From assembly GCF_016461825.1 (NCBI RefSeq), contig NZ_JAEMNU010000145.1, forward strand, positions 1 through 35,184: a stretch of 35,184 nucleotides of DNA, given 5' to 3'. Below the pieces are notes generated by a model that was not told the origin of the DNA, made no database searches, and saw nothing but the letters and a program-made list of their open reading frames with translations. How positions within the stretch are numbered: position 1 is the stretch's first letter; the number at the start of each line of letters is the position of its first letter. This document shows, one piece after another, positions 1 through 8,981 of this stretch. A program made the position numbers and the translations under genes. This DNA is from Rugamonas violacea. Its GTDB lineage: Bacteria; Pseudomonadota; Gammaproteobacteria; Burkholderiales; Burkholderiaceae_D.

Positions 1-87
1 CGGTCACGTTCGCCCGGAATGGGCGGTCACGTTCAAATGGAATGACTGGTCACGATGCCGGAATCACTGGTCACGTTCGTCCGGAAT
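1..87. mobile_element. Probable terminal repeats of an IS21-type insertion sequence (element continues left of the window)
   Basis: Four related units begin at 1, 24, 46 and 67, a period of about 22 bases. Each has a GGTCACG core followed by a variable stretch ending in GGAAT (for example CGGTCACGTTCGCCCGGAAT at 1-20 and CTGGTCACGATGCCGGAAT at 46-64). Multiple subterminal repeats of roughly this length are typical of IS21-family ends. The array stops exactly where the neighbouring cas8c-like reading frame loses its family resemblance (about 73-90), so it reads as the end of an element inserted in that gene. The transposase genes istA/istB would lie outside the window. The exact terminus and any target duplication cannot be fixed from one end. 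Confidence 0.6.
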
Positions 88-1065
88 ACCCAGCAAGCTG
101 CGCGGATAGCGGCTGCCGGTCAGTACTGCTCGCATCATGTCGCCGGCGAGCTGGGGCGCGATGTCGTCGGCCTTGCTCTTGTTGTCGTGGCTGGGCACGG
201 TGGCGTGCAACAGGCGCCAGATGGCGGGCGCGGTTTTCCATGGTTGCGGCACGATGTCGAGATCCTGAAAATGTTCGGCGATGTGGCGGGCGAAGAATTC
301 CAGACTACCGCTTTGCCAGAAGCGGATAGAGAGACGCGATGCGTTTGGCGCTAGACCGAGCACGAACAATTCTGTGTTGTCATCGAGATCCAAGTCTAGC
401 TCGCGCAGTGGCTTGCCGGCGCTGATCGCTTCCAGTACCGTTCGCAGTTTTGCCGCCTCCCGGGCATCGTCGCTTGGCGGACTAAGCATGTTGAAAAGTA
501 ATGATTGCGCCTTGTCGCAGGCGTCCATCGAATTCGCCTGAGCCCATAATACGACGCTGGCGTCGCCAATTTGCAGGCGTTGGCGGTTGTGCTCGTCGCG
601 CCGCAGCAGATGGTTGAGTACCATGCTGTAGCCGAAGGCGGCGGCTTCGGATACCGGCGCATTGTCGCCCTGTTGCTTGCCATAGGAGGCGAAGGCTTCC
701 TGATTGAACGACACAATCGAGGCGCCCGAGTTTTGTGCTCCATTCACGCTGCGGATGGCTGGATGCAGCCGCGCAACGGGCAAGGTTTCGCCTGTCACCA
801 GGCATAGCCCGGTCGCCGCCTGGGCGCCGGCGAGGACTTTGGCGCGCAGCACCTGCGCTGCCGGCAATTGATGGACATACTGTTGTTCGCCGTCCAGGCG
901 GAAGACGATATCGTGGAGCTGCCCGCCGGCAGCGCCAAGCTCCGTTCCGCAGAAAGTCTCTGCGAACCGGGTCGCCATGTCGCCAACGGCTTGCAAATTC
1001 CCACTAAGTGGTTGCCAGTCCGATTTGTCGGCCTGATTGCCGGAGTGGGCATAGAAAGGTGGCAT
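64..1065 (-). pseudogene. Remnant type I-C CRISPR-Cas gene: Cas3 N-terminus fused in frame to a Cas8c (Csd1) fragment, truncated at its 3' end
   Basis: Residues 1-52 look like the start of the Cas3 HD nuclease: a YAHS motif at 5-8, a [11 protein letters not shown] stretch, and an LHD motif at 50-52 where an intact protein would continue LGK. From residue 53 the sequence becomes the central part of Cas8c, the type I-C Cascade large subunit: [36 protein letters not shown] and [12 protein letters not shown]. In type I-C operons the order is cas3-cas5-cas8c, so a deletion has removed most of cas3, all of cas5 and the 5' part of cas8c, joining the ends near 904-913 without breaking the frame. The last residues (from about 326) are encoded by the IS-like repeats and replace the Cas8c C-terminus. 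Neither Cas3 nor Cascade activity is expected. Family recognition is by eye but the motifs are strong. Confidence 0.8.
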
Positions 1066-1376
1066 GGTGGGCTTATCCTATGGGGCGTGGATTCCGGGCG
1101 ATGAACCACAGGCCGGGCTGTTGTGCTTTCTCCTAACGATAGGGGACTTTTGGATAAGCGTATTGTCGTGACTCATTGATCATTGATCTTCTTGATTAAT
1201 GATAAATGTCAAATTCGCTTGGTACGGGAATGGCGGGGGTGACTTGCTTTATAGGAGTCGGCAAGCCGTCGTTGCGCATCGGCTAACCGCCGCGCGGGCG
1301 GGTGTCTGTCTATGCCGCTGGGCAGGATATGGCGTATAGGTTCCCGCCTGCGCGGGAACGACGGCGGCTGGTGGCG
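1066..1376. other. Gene-free stretch upstream of the cas remnant
   Basis: No convincing gene is seen here. The segment 1140-1215 is clearly more AT-rich than its surroundings and would have carried the promoter of the cas operon, read on the minus strand. TTGACA lies at 1212-1207 on that strand, but I find no good -10 hexamer at the right distance. The part beyond 1310 is the 3' flank of the dipeptidase gene and carries a small palindrome listed separately. Confidence 0.4.
1340..1359. repeat. Short extragenic palindrome (GTTCCCGC / GCGGGAAC)
   Basis: Perfect 8-base arms with a four-base CTGC loop, 18 bases beyond the stop codon of the minus-strand dipeptidase gene. Palindromes of this TTCCCGC...GCGGGAA form are common between genes in GC-rich proteobacteria. 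It could act as an mRNA 3' end stabiliser or weak terminator, but no T-run follows it on the minus strand. Confidence 0.55.
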
Positions 1377-2369
1377 TCAGGCGGCCATCAGCCGCAGCGC
1401 CTGCGGCTTGCTCCACACCTGCTGGGCGACGCGCATCATGTTGCGGCCCATGACCATCTCGGCTTCGGCCTCGCTCATGCCGGTGCGGCGCAGGGCGGCG
1501 CCCAGCTCGCGCCACACCGACGGCGGCGTGAAGGTGGGCGGCTTGCTGGCGCTGTAGCCGGCCGAGGCGGGCCACCAGTGGCCGGGGTCGAAATGGCCGG
1601 GCGGCGTGTCGTCCAGGCCGCGCTGCTGGAAGCAGATGTCCAGGCCGATGCCGGCGTGGGCCACGCCGACCAGGTTGGCGATGTAGGCGGCGTGGCGCGC
1701 CACGTCGTCGGCGTTGGGGTGGCTGCTGCCGAGGAACCAGGACAGGCCGGAGACGCAGACCACGCCGCCGGTGGCGGCGCAGGCGCGGATCTGCTCGTCG
1801 TTGACGTTGCGCCCGTGCGGCACCAGCGCGTAGGGATTGGCGTGGCTGAAGATCACCGGCTTGCTGGAGGCGGTCATCACGTCCATGCTGCACAGGCGGC
1901 CGCTGTGGGCGCAGTCCATCAGGATGCCGGCGTCGTTGATCGCTTCGACCATGCGGTAACCCAGGCCGGTCAGGCCGCGCGGCACGTCGTGGCAGCCGTC
2001 GGCCACGCTGTTGTTGCGGTTGTAGGCGAGCAGGATCTGGCGCACGCCCAGTTCGGCGTACAGCGCCAGCATGTCCGGCTGGTCCATCAACATCATCGAG
2101 CCTTCCAGGTCGAAGCTGATGGCCATGCGGCCGTCGGCGGCGGCCTGGATGATGTCGTCGACGCTGGAGATGAGCACGAAGCGCTCGGGATTGGCGGCGA
2201 TGGTGGCGCGGTAGCCGGCGATCACCGACATCACCTGCGACACCGGGTTCATGTCGGCGCCGACGTTGAGCGAGACGTAATTGACGCCGGCGGCGTGCAA
2301 CTGGCTGACCGGCGTGAAATCGGCCTGGGGGTGTTGCGGCAGGCAGGCGTGGGCGTCCCAGTTGATCAT
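1377..2369 (-). CDS. M19-family (renal/membrane-type) dipeptidase
   Basis: Predicted metal-dependent dipeptidase of the TIM-barrel M19 family, 330 residues, close to the bacterial family length. Family landmarks run in order: DAHAC at 5-9, FDLEGS with the metal-bridging Glu89, AYNRNNSVADGCHD at 115-128, DCAHSG at 152-157, SHANPYAL with His176, and PHGRN with His185. No signal peptide is visible, so it is probably cytoplasmic despite the family name. Odd feature: the usual metal-binding HxD near the N-terminus is HAC here, with Cys9 in place of Asp; this may mark a subgroup with a different metal site or substrate. The gene is divergent from the RhlE-like helicase and is the first complete gene beside the broken cas locus. 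The natural substrate is unknown. Confidence 0.85.
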   Translation of the reverse strand: MINWDAHACLPQHPQADFTPVSQLHAAGVNYVSLNVGADMNPVSQVMSVIAGYRATIAANPERFVLISSVDDIIQAAADGRMAISFDLEGSMMLMDQPDMLALYAELGVRQILLAYNRNNSVADGCHDVPRGLTGLGYRMVEAINDAGILMDCAHSGRLCSMDVMTASSKPVIFSHANPYALVPHGRNVNDEQIRACAATGGVVCVSGLSWFLGSSHPNADDVARHAAYIANLVGVAHAGIGLDICFQQRGLDDTPPGHFDPGHWWPASAGYSASKPPTFTPPSVWRELGAALRRTGMSEAEAEMVMGRNMMRVAQQVWSKPQALRLMAA

Positions 2370-2420
2370 GAATCCGGTCTCGGTTTGTCAAAATGTCATA
2401 TTCCCACGAACGGCGGCAGG

Positions 2421-2447
2421 GCGCAATTGTAGAAACCACAATTGTGC
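2421..2447. promoter_or_regulatory. Dyad in the dipeptidase/helicase divergent promoter region
   Basis: GCGCAATTGT and ACAATTGTGC form 10-base arms with one mismatch around a 7-base spacer, a layout typical of a dimeric regulator's operator. A -10-like TATACT follows at 2484-2489, 60 bases before the helicase start codon. No clear -35 hexamer is found. The regulator is unknown. Confidence 0.4.
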
Positions 2448-2548
2448 ACAGGCCGATTTCCTGTCCGCCGCCGGCGCCTGCTTTATACTGGCGGAAAATT
2501 CAACGCAATCACCGCATCATCAATACCCAATCAACGCCAAAGGCCATC

Positions 2549-3796
<1,248 letters not shown>

Positions 3797-3838
3797 GGGC
3801 GCTCGGCTAAGGCCTTGGATTCAAGGTGCCGGCGGCTA

Positions 3839-3918
3839 CAAAACCACCCAGAGGCAGAGAGCCGGGGTCAGACCCGCTGGGTCTGACCCCAGTTTTGCAC
3901 TTGTGGGTTGGCTTGGTT
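3839..3918. repeat. Dispersed palindromic intergenic repeat, copy A
   Basis: The core GGGGTCAGACCC (3864-3875), spacer GCT, then GGGTCTGACCCC (3879-3890) is a perfect 12-base inverted repeat. Flanks are also shared with copies at 21357 and 23078: AACCACCCA..GGC.GAGAGCC on the left, CCCCAG.TTTG and TGGGTTGG on the right. It lies between the convergent helicase and lipoprotein genes, where a folded transcript could act as a bidirectional terminator. Confidence 0.75.
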
Positions 3919-3946
3919 TAGCGGCATGCCGGGCAGACCTTGAGGC

Positions 3947-4618
3947 TCAAGGCTGCTCGGCCGCCAGGGCGATGCGGCGGCGGATGCGCTGGGCCTCCTG
4001 CGCGTCGCCGGCCTGTTCGGCGCGCTGCGCCTGCACTCCCAGCCAGGCCAACAAGGGCCGGCGCCAGCCTTGTGCCGACGCCGCCTCCACCGCGCCCGCC
4101 AACACCGGCGGGCTGGCGCGCCCGGCGCGCAACAACACGCCCGACGCAACCAGTTTTGACAGGGGATCGGCGATCGCCTGCACCGCAGCGGCGGCGCCGG
4201 CTTCGTTGGCGGCCGCCACCGGCTGGTGCTGCGGCGGTAGCAGCGCCGCGTCCTGCGCGGTGGCGCGGCCGGCCAGGTACGCGGCGTAGGCGCGGTCGGC
4301 CGGGCTGGCGTCCTGGCGCAGCTGTTCGAAACCGGGGCAGTCGTCGAAGGCCAGCGCGGCGACGTGGCCGGCGCAGCGCAGCAGCTCGGCGCGGATCACC
4401 AGGCCGGGCTGGCCGGTGCTGGCCAGGCTGGCGCGGGCGCGGCTGAACTCGGCCACTTCCACCTTGGCGTTGCCCTCCATGTAGGCCGCCTGCGCGCGAT
4501 CGAGCGCGCTGTGGGCGTTCATCTGCCAGTCCGGCAGTGGTGGATTGTTGCCGCAGCCGGCCAGCAGAAATGCTGCGGCCAGGGGCGCGCCTGTGCTCAG
4601 GCGAAGCGTGATTCTCAT
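3947..4618 (-). CDS. Putative lipoprotein of the MlaE/MlaD operon
   Basis: A 223-residue predicted lipoprotein of unknown function. The start at 4618 is chosen because its ATG overlaps the stop of the mlaD-like gene (ATGA, 4618-4615), and because it places a signal peptide ending in lipobox LLAGC directly after the N-terminus. The mature part is rich in Ala, Gln and Arg and looks helical, with repeated EFSRARASL/RAELLRCAGHVAAL-type stretches; no recognised domain was identified. It does not look like the usual auxiliary lipoprotein of such transporters. Translational coupling to the MCE gene suggests it works with that system in the envelope, probably anchored to the outer membrane. Confidence 0.75.
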   Translation of the reverse strand: MRITLRLSTGAPLAAAFLLAGCGNNPPLPDWQMNAHSALDRAQAAYMEGNAKVEVAEFSRARASLASTGQPGLVIRAELLRCAGHVAALAFDDCPGFEQLRQDASPADRAYAAYLAGRATAQDAALLPPQHQPVAAANEAGAAAAVQAIADPLSKLVASGVLLRAGRASPPVLAGAVEAASAQGWRRPLLAWLGVQAQRAEQAGDAQEAQRIRRRIALAAEQP

Positions 4619-5601
4619 GGCAGCTTGATCTCCGTGTCGCGTTTGAACGGCCATTTGCGGTTGATTTCGTTGACCAGCTGTTCGACCCGGCGCAAGCTGC
4701 TTTCGACCTCGGCGCGCAAGGTGCCCAGGTCGGCCGTGGCGACCCTGGCGTTGGCGCCGACGGCCTGCGCCTCGACCAGCACCGCGTCCATTTTTTTCAA
4801 ACTATTGCGGGCGTCGGCCAGCAAGGCGTTCAGCTGCACCACGGTGGCCTGGGCGTCTGTCATCACGCCGTCCTTGCCGAAGACGCGGCGGTCGGCGTTG
4901 CCGATCAGGCTGTCGGCCTTGAGCGCCAGCGCGTCCACCGTGAGCAGCAGCTTGCTGGCCCGTTCGACCAGCTGCTGCGCCTGTTTGTCGTCGCCGGCGA
5001 GCAGGCCCATGGCGCCGGCCGGGCCGTTGATCTTGTCGGTCAGGCCCTTGAAGTTGCGCAGGCTGGCATCCAGCGCGGAGTTTTCCGCCGTCAGGTTGCT
5101 GAGGTTTTGCAGCAGCTCCTTGGCGGCGGCCAGCAGGCGCGGGATCTCGGCGCCGGCGTCGCCCACCAGCAGGCCGCGCACGGCGCCGTCGTCCAGCGGC
5201 GGATCGGTCGGGATGCCGCTGAAGGCGCGCAGGCGGGCGCCGCCCACCAGGCCGCGCTCCAGCGTGAAGATGCTGGTGGTGCGCAGCCAGTGGGCGTCCT
5301 TGCGCGGCACGTCGATGACGATGCGCGCCTTGCCGTCGCCGGCCAGCTCGATGCGGCGCACGCGGCCGACCGGGAAGCCGGCGAAGGTGACGTCCATGCC
5401 GACCACCACGCCCTCCGAGTCGTCGGCCTGCAGCAGCAGGGTCTGGGTCGCCTCGAAGGCGCCGCGCGCGTACATCAGGTAGAGCGCCGAGCCGACCAGC
5501 AGCGCCACCATCAGTCCCAGCAACAGGGCGGCCTTGAACTCGGCGTTGCGGATCGGCGGCGGCTCGGGCGGAATCAGGGGGGAGGGCGTGGTGTCGGTCA
5601 T
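4615..5601 (-). CDS. MlaD/MCE-family lipid transport protein
   Basis: Periplasmic lipid-binding component of an MCE transporter, 328 residues. A proline-rich cytoplasmic start is followed by one membrane segment at about 24-44 and then an MCE domain at about 50-125 (DDSEGVVVGMDVTFAGFPVG, then RGLVGGARLRAFSG). The remainder is a long helical region with repeated leucine-rich stretches, as in MCE proteins that form a tunnel or bind partner proteins. In the Mla pathway MlaD hexamers sit on MlaE/MlaF and move phospholipids between the membranes. Here it follows an MlaE-like permease by 22 bases and overlaps a lipoprotein gene, but the operon lacks the MlaF ATPase. Confidence 0.88.
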   Translation of the reverse strand: MTDTTPSPLIPPEPPPIRNAEFKAALLLGLMVALLVGSALYLMYARGAFEATQTLLLQADDSEGVVVGMDVTFAGFPVGRVRRIELAGDGKARIVIDVPRKDAHWLRTTSIFTLERGLVGGARLRAFSGIPTDPPLDDGAVRGLLVGDAGAEIPRLLAAAKELLQNLSNLTAENSALDASLRNFKGLTDKINGPAGAMGLLAGDDKQAQQLVERASKLLLTVDALALKADSLIGNADRRVFGKDGVMTDAQATVVQLNALLADARNSLKKMDAVLVEAQAVGANARVATADLGTLRAEVESSLRRVEQLVNEINRKWPFKRDTEIKLP

Positions 5602-5623
5602 GTCGGGTGGCGCGCGCAGGCGC

Positions 5624-6424
5624 TCAGTAGTAGTTGCCCATCAGGGAGGCGATTTCGATCAGCAGGATGACGCCGAACACGCGCACCATGTCGTTCAAGC
5701 CGTGGCTGGCGCGGGCGCGGTAGGCGGCGCCGTCGTGGAAGGACGAGGCCATCGGGATCAGGCCGGCGGCGAGGCTGAAGAATACGATCTTCAACATCAG
5801 GATCAAGGCGACGGCCGGGTTGAACACCTGGCCGACGACGCGGGTGTAGCCGTCCAGCGCCCACGGCGTGAAGCCGTACAAGGACAGGTAGGCCAGCAGC
5901 AGCGTCAGCACGCAGCTGACCGCCGCCAGCAGCCAGACGGCGAACACGCCGGCCGCCACGCGGGGAAAATATTCGCCGCGCAGTAGCGCCATGCCGCTGG
6001 CCTGCGGACCGAAGTCGCCCTCGGCGCGGCGCTGCGCCAGCTCCAGGCCGGTGGGCAGCGTGCTGCGCAGGGCGACGAAGGCGGCGGCGGTGAGCGGGAT
6101 CAGTTCCAGCACCAGCACGCGCACCACCATCTCCAGCGCGAAGCGCGACAGGCCGTAGCTTTGCGAGGTGACCACGACGATGCGGATCAACACCAGGCTG
6201 ATGAGCGCGGCCAGCACGGTGAACCACAACAGGTTGGGCGCGGTCGCTTGCACCAACTGGCGCGCCAGCGCGGGGCGCAGCGGCCGGCGGTAGCTGCTCG
6301 GCATCAGCGCCAGCTCCAGCATCAACACGGCGAAGTGCAGCAGGCGCCACCAGCCGACCAGCCAGCTCATGGCGGAACGGTGCAGGCGGCGCAGCGCGGC
6401 CGGGATGGCTGTGGATGAAATCAT
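5624..6424 (-). CDS. MlaE-family ABC transporter permease
   Basis: Inner-membrane permease of an MCE-type lipid ABC transporter, 266 residues, the normal family length. Several hydrophobic helices are visible (about 68-86, 101-122, 158-184 and 203-225), together with features typical of MlaE: ALRSTLPTGLEL and the segment GLIPMASSFHDGA. The gene heads a minus-strand operon with the MCE gene and a lipoprotein gene. No ATP-binding protein is encoded beside it, so the ATPase must be supplied from elsewhere if the transporter works. ATG 6424 gives a slightly long N-terminus; Met19 (MSWLVGWW) is a possible alternative start. Confidence 0.87.
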   Translation of the reverse strand: MISSTAIPAALRRLHRSAMSWLVGWWRLLHFAVLMLELALMPSSYRRPLRPALARQLVQATAPNLLWFTVLAALISLVLIRIVVVTSQSYGLSRFALEMVVRVLVLELIPLTAAAFVALRSTLPTGLELAQRRAEGDFGPQASGMALLRGEYFPRVAAGVFAVWLLAAVSCVLTLLLAYLSLYGFTPWALDGYTRVVGQVFNPAVALILMLKIVFFSLAAGLIPMASSFHDGAAYRARASHGLNDMVRVFGVILLIEIASLMGNYY

Positions 6425-6479
6425 ATTGGCATCTTAGCATTGCGCGGCGCCGCCGGCGCGTCCGGCTGGCCGCTCTGTT

Positions 6480-7346
6480 CTACTGCGGCGGGAAGGTGTC
6501 GATGATGGCGTCGGCCACGGCGCGCACGCGGGCGCTGCGACTCAGGTCGCTGTGCATGACCAGCCAGGTGTCGTAGTGTTCGACCCGTTCGGGCCAGATG
6601 CGCACCAACTGCGGGTCGAGGTCGGCCATGTGGCAGGGCAGCTCGCCGATGCCGATGCCGGCCCGCGTCGCCTCGATCAGCATCATGCCGCTGTTGACCT
6701 CCATCGCCACGCGGGCGTTGGCGACCGGCTCGCCGCAGATCTTTTCGCGGTGGCGCGGCGCGATGGTGCTCTGGTAGATCACGATGTCGTGGCCGGCCAG
6801 CGCGGTGCCCTGTTGCGGCTCGCCGCGTTCGCGCAGGTAGCCGGCGGTGGCGTACAGGCCCATGTCGCGGCGCGTCAGATGGCGCGAGATCAGGTCCGGG
6901 CTGGTGGGGCGCAGGGTGCGCACGGCCAGGTCGGCCTCGCGCCGGGTCAGGCTGGAGATCTGCGTGGTGGTGCTGAGGACGATGCGTATCTCCGGATGCA
7001 TCACGTGCAGGCGTCGCAGGGCGGCGATGACGAAGCTGCTGGCCATGGTGTCGGTGGTGGCGACGCGGACGATGCCGGACAGGCGGTTGTCGATGCCCTG
7101 CATTTCGCGCTGCAGCTGGTCGGCGGCCTGTTCCATCAGCTCGGCGGCGGTCAGCGCCAGCTCGCCGGCCGGCGTGGCGACGTAGCCGGACGGCGTGCGC
7201 AGGAACAGGCGGGCGCCCAGCGAGGCTTCCAGCGCGGCCAGGCGGCGGCCCACCGTGGCTTGGTCGATCAGCAGCGCGGCGGCGGCGCCGCGCAGGGTGC
7301 CGGCCCGGTAGATGGCGAGAAAAACCCGGGCGTTGTCCCAGTCCAT
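6480..7346 (-). CDS. LysR-family transcriptional regulator
   Basis: DNA-binding regulator of 288 residues. The N-terminal winged helix-turn-helix (about 1-60) has the LysR pattern MDWDNARVFLAIYRAGTLRG...LLIDQATVGRRLAALE, and the remainder is the periplasmic-binding-like effector domain. The frame is open much further upstream, but the start at 7346 gives the standard LysR N-terminus. It is divergent from a DHA2-type exporter with a palindromic operator candidate between them, the classic arrangement in which the LysR protein controls the neighbouring transporter. The effector is unknown, possibly a compound exported by that transporter. Confidence 0.92.
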   Translation of the reverse strand: MDWDNARVFLAIYRAGTLRGAAAALLIDQATVGRRLAALEASLGARLFLRTPSGYVATPAGELALTAAELMEQAADQLQREMQGIDNRLSGIVRVATTDTMASSFVIAALRRLHVMHPEIRIVLSTTTQISSLTRREADLAVRTLRPTSPDLISRHLTRRDMGLYATAGYLRERGEPQQGTALAGHDIVIYQSTIAPRHREKICGEPVANARVAMEVNSGMMLIEATRAGIGIGELPCHMADLDPQLVRIWPERVEHYDTWLVMHSDLSRSARVRAVADAIIDTFPPQ

Positions 7347-7387
7347 GGCGGCGCTCCTTGCAATGTGCGGGCGGGTTAAGGTGACCT

Positions 7388-7405
7388 TGATGCATTTTTG
7401 CATCA
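7388..7405. promoter_or_regulatory. Candidate LysR operator between the regulator and exporter genes
   Basis: TGATGCA-TTTT-TGCATCA is a perfect 7-base inverted repeat 42 bases from the regulator start and 83 bases from the exporter start. A half-site-like TGCATCA recurs at about 7431, roughly two to three helical turns away. This pattern of one dyad plus an extra half site fits LysR-type binding at a divergent promoter. Confidence 0.55.
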
Positions 7406-7487
7406 GGGTGCCGATGTTATGCGTATTTACTGCATCACGCAAGCGGCCTACCATGCGGCTGGTAACCTCTCGCACCATAGGATAGCC

Positions 7488-8957
7488 ATGACCGCTCCGC
7501 AAAAACTCCCCGCCGCCACAGCCGCCACAGCCGCCACAGCCGCCACAGCCGCCACCACATCGGCCGCCATCGCCAAGCCGGCCGTGCCGGCCCTGTTGGT
7601 GTTGATGACGCTGGCGATCGGCTTCGTCATGGCGATGATCGACGTCACCGCCGTCAACACCGCCCTGTCCGACATCTCTCTCGACCTGGCGGTGCCGCTC
7701 ACCGGCCTGGTCTGGGTGGTCGACGGCTACACGCTGACCTTCGCCGCGCTGCTGCTGGCCGGCGGCGCGCTGGCCGACCGCTATGGTCCGAAGAGCGTCT
7801 ACCAGGGCGGACTGGCACTGTTCATCGGCGCCTCCGTGCTGTGCGCGCTGGCGCCCAGCGGCAACGCGCTGATCGCCGCGCGCCTGTTGCAAGGGGCCGG
7901 CGCCGCCTTGTTCATGCCCAGCTCCCTCAGCCTGTTGAGCCACGCCTACGACGACGACCACACCCGCGCCCGCATGCTTGGCACCTGGTCGGCCATCGTC
8001 GGTTGCGCCTCGTCGGCCGGCCCGCTGGTGGGCGGCATTCTGGTGCACAGCTTCGGCTGGCGCAGCGTGTTCTGGGTGAATGTGCCGATCGGCCTGCTCG
8101 GCATCGTGTTGACGCAGACGCTGTTGCCGGCCACGCCGCGCCACGCGCGCGCCCTGTCCTTGCTGAGCCACGCGCTGGGCGTGCTGGCGCTGGCGGCGTT
8201 GAGCTTCGTGCTGATCGAGGGGCCGGCGCTGGGCTGGAGCTCGGTGGCGGTGCTGACGGCGGCGCTGCTGACGGTATGCTCCGCCACGGCGCTGCTGCGG
8301 CGCGAACGGCGTGGCGCCCACCCGCTGCTGCCGCGCGCGCTGTTCGCCAGCGCCACCTTCGGCGCCGCCAACGGTGTCGGCTTCCTGATCAATTTCGCGG
8401 TGTTCGGCCAGCTATTCTTGTTGAGCTTATTTTTGCAGCAGTCGGGCGGGGCCGACGCCTTGCACACCGGGCTGCAACTGGTGCCGATGATGGCCGCTTT
8501 CGCCGCCGGCAATCTGCTGTCGGGACGGATCTCGGCGCGGGTCGGCGTGCGGCCGCCGATGCTGTACGGTTTGGGCGTGGGTCTGGCGATGGCCTTGCTG
8601 CTGCTGGCTTTCCTGCGGCCGGACACGCCTTACCTGATGCTGGTGTCGGGAACGATGGCGATGAACCTGGCCATCGGTATCGCAATACCGGGCATGACGG
8701 CGACCGTGATGCAGGTGGCCGGCCGGCTGCATGCCAACAGCGCGGCCGCCGCCTTGAACGCCAATCGCCAGATCGGCGCTTTGGTCGGCGTGGCGATGAT
8801 GGGCAGCGTGCTGCATATGCTGCCGACGTGGCAGTGGCGCCTGCCGCTGGCCTTCGCCATGATCGCGCTGGCCTACGCCGGCGGCTGGGCGCTGGTGTAC
8901 CGCCACGTCAGACTGGCCCGGCCCCAGGCGCCGTCGATGCCGGCGGCCGAGGCCTGA
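7488..8957 (+). CDS. MFS drug exporter, DHA2 (EmrB/QacA-like) family
   Basis: Inner-membrane proton-driven exporter of 489 residues with about 14 predicted helices, the size and layout of the DHA2 family. The conserved start of the family is present: MAMIDVTAVNTALSDI, then WVVDGYTLTFAALLLAGGAL, then the loop ADRYGPK, and later GPLVGGILVHSFGWRSVFWVN. ATG 7488 follows a GGATAG sequence and is preferred to ATG 7398, which would run through the operator region. Before the first helix there is an unusual Thr/Ala repeat encoded by a 9-base tandem repeat. Substrates cannot be deduced; the divergent LysR gene is the likely regulator. It converges with ribB, 24 bases downstream. Confidence 0.9.
   Translation: MTAPQKLPAATAATAATAATAATTSAAIAKPAVPALLVLMTLAIGFVMAMIDVTAVNTALSDISLDLAVPLTGLVWVVDGYTLTFAALLLAGGALADRYGPKSVYQGGLALFIGASVLCALAPSGNALIAARLLQGAGAALFMPSSLSLLSHAYDDDHTRARMLGTWSAIVGCASSAGPLVGGILVHSFGWRSVFWVNVPIGLLGIVLTQTLLPATPRHARALSLLSHALGVLALAALSFVLIEGPALGWSSVAVLTAALLTVCSATALLRRERRGAHPLLPRALFASATFGAANGVGFLINFAVFGQLFLLSLFLQQSGGADALHTGLQLVPMMAAFAAGNLLSGRISARVGVRPPMLYGLGVGLAMALLLLAFLRPDTPYLMLVSGTMAMNLAIGIAIPGMTATVMQVAGRLHANSAAAALNANRQIGALVGVAMMGSVLHMLPTWQWRLPLAFAMIALAYAGGWALVYRHVRLARPQAPSMPAAEA
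7512..7555 (+). repeat. In-frame 9-base tandem repeat (GCCGCCACA) in the exporter N-terminus
   Basis: Four perfect GCCGCCACA units (7512-7547) are followed by a degenerate fifth unit. They encode an Ala-Ala-Thr tract just before the first membrane helix. Gain or loss of a unit changes length by three residues without frameshift, so the site may vary between strains. Confidence 0.85.
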
Positions 8958-8981
8958 GGCCTGAAGGGCGAATCCAGCCGC

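Noticed and set aside
1..87. The ~22-base repeats at the left edge as part of a CRISPR array
   Set aside because: Units are adjacent without unique spacers, differ from each other, and are shorter than type I-C repeats; IS21-type terminal repeats fit better.
7398..7487. Upstream ATG 7398 as the start of the exporter
   Set aside because: It would translate through the divergent operator region and adds a non-family N-terminus; ATG 7488 fits better.
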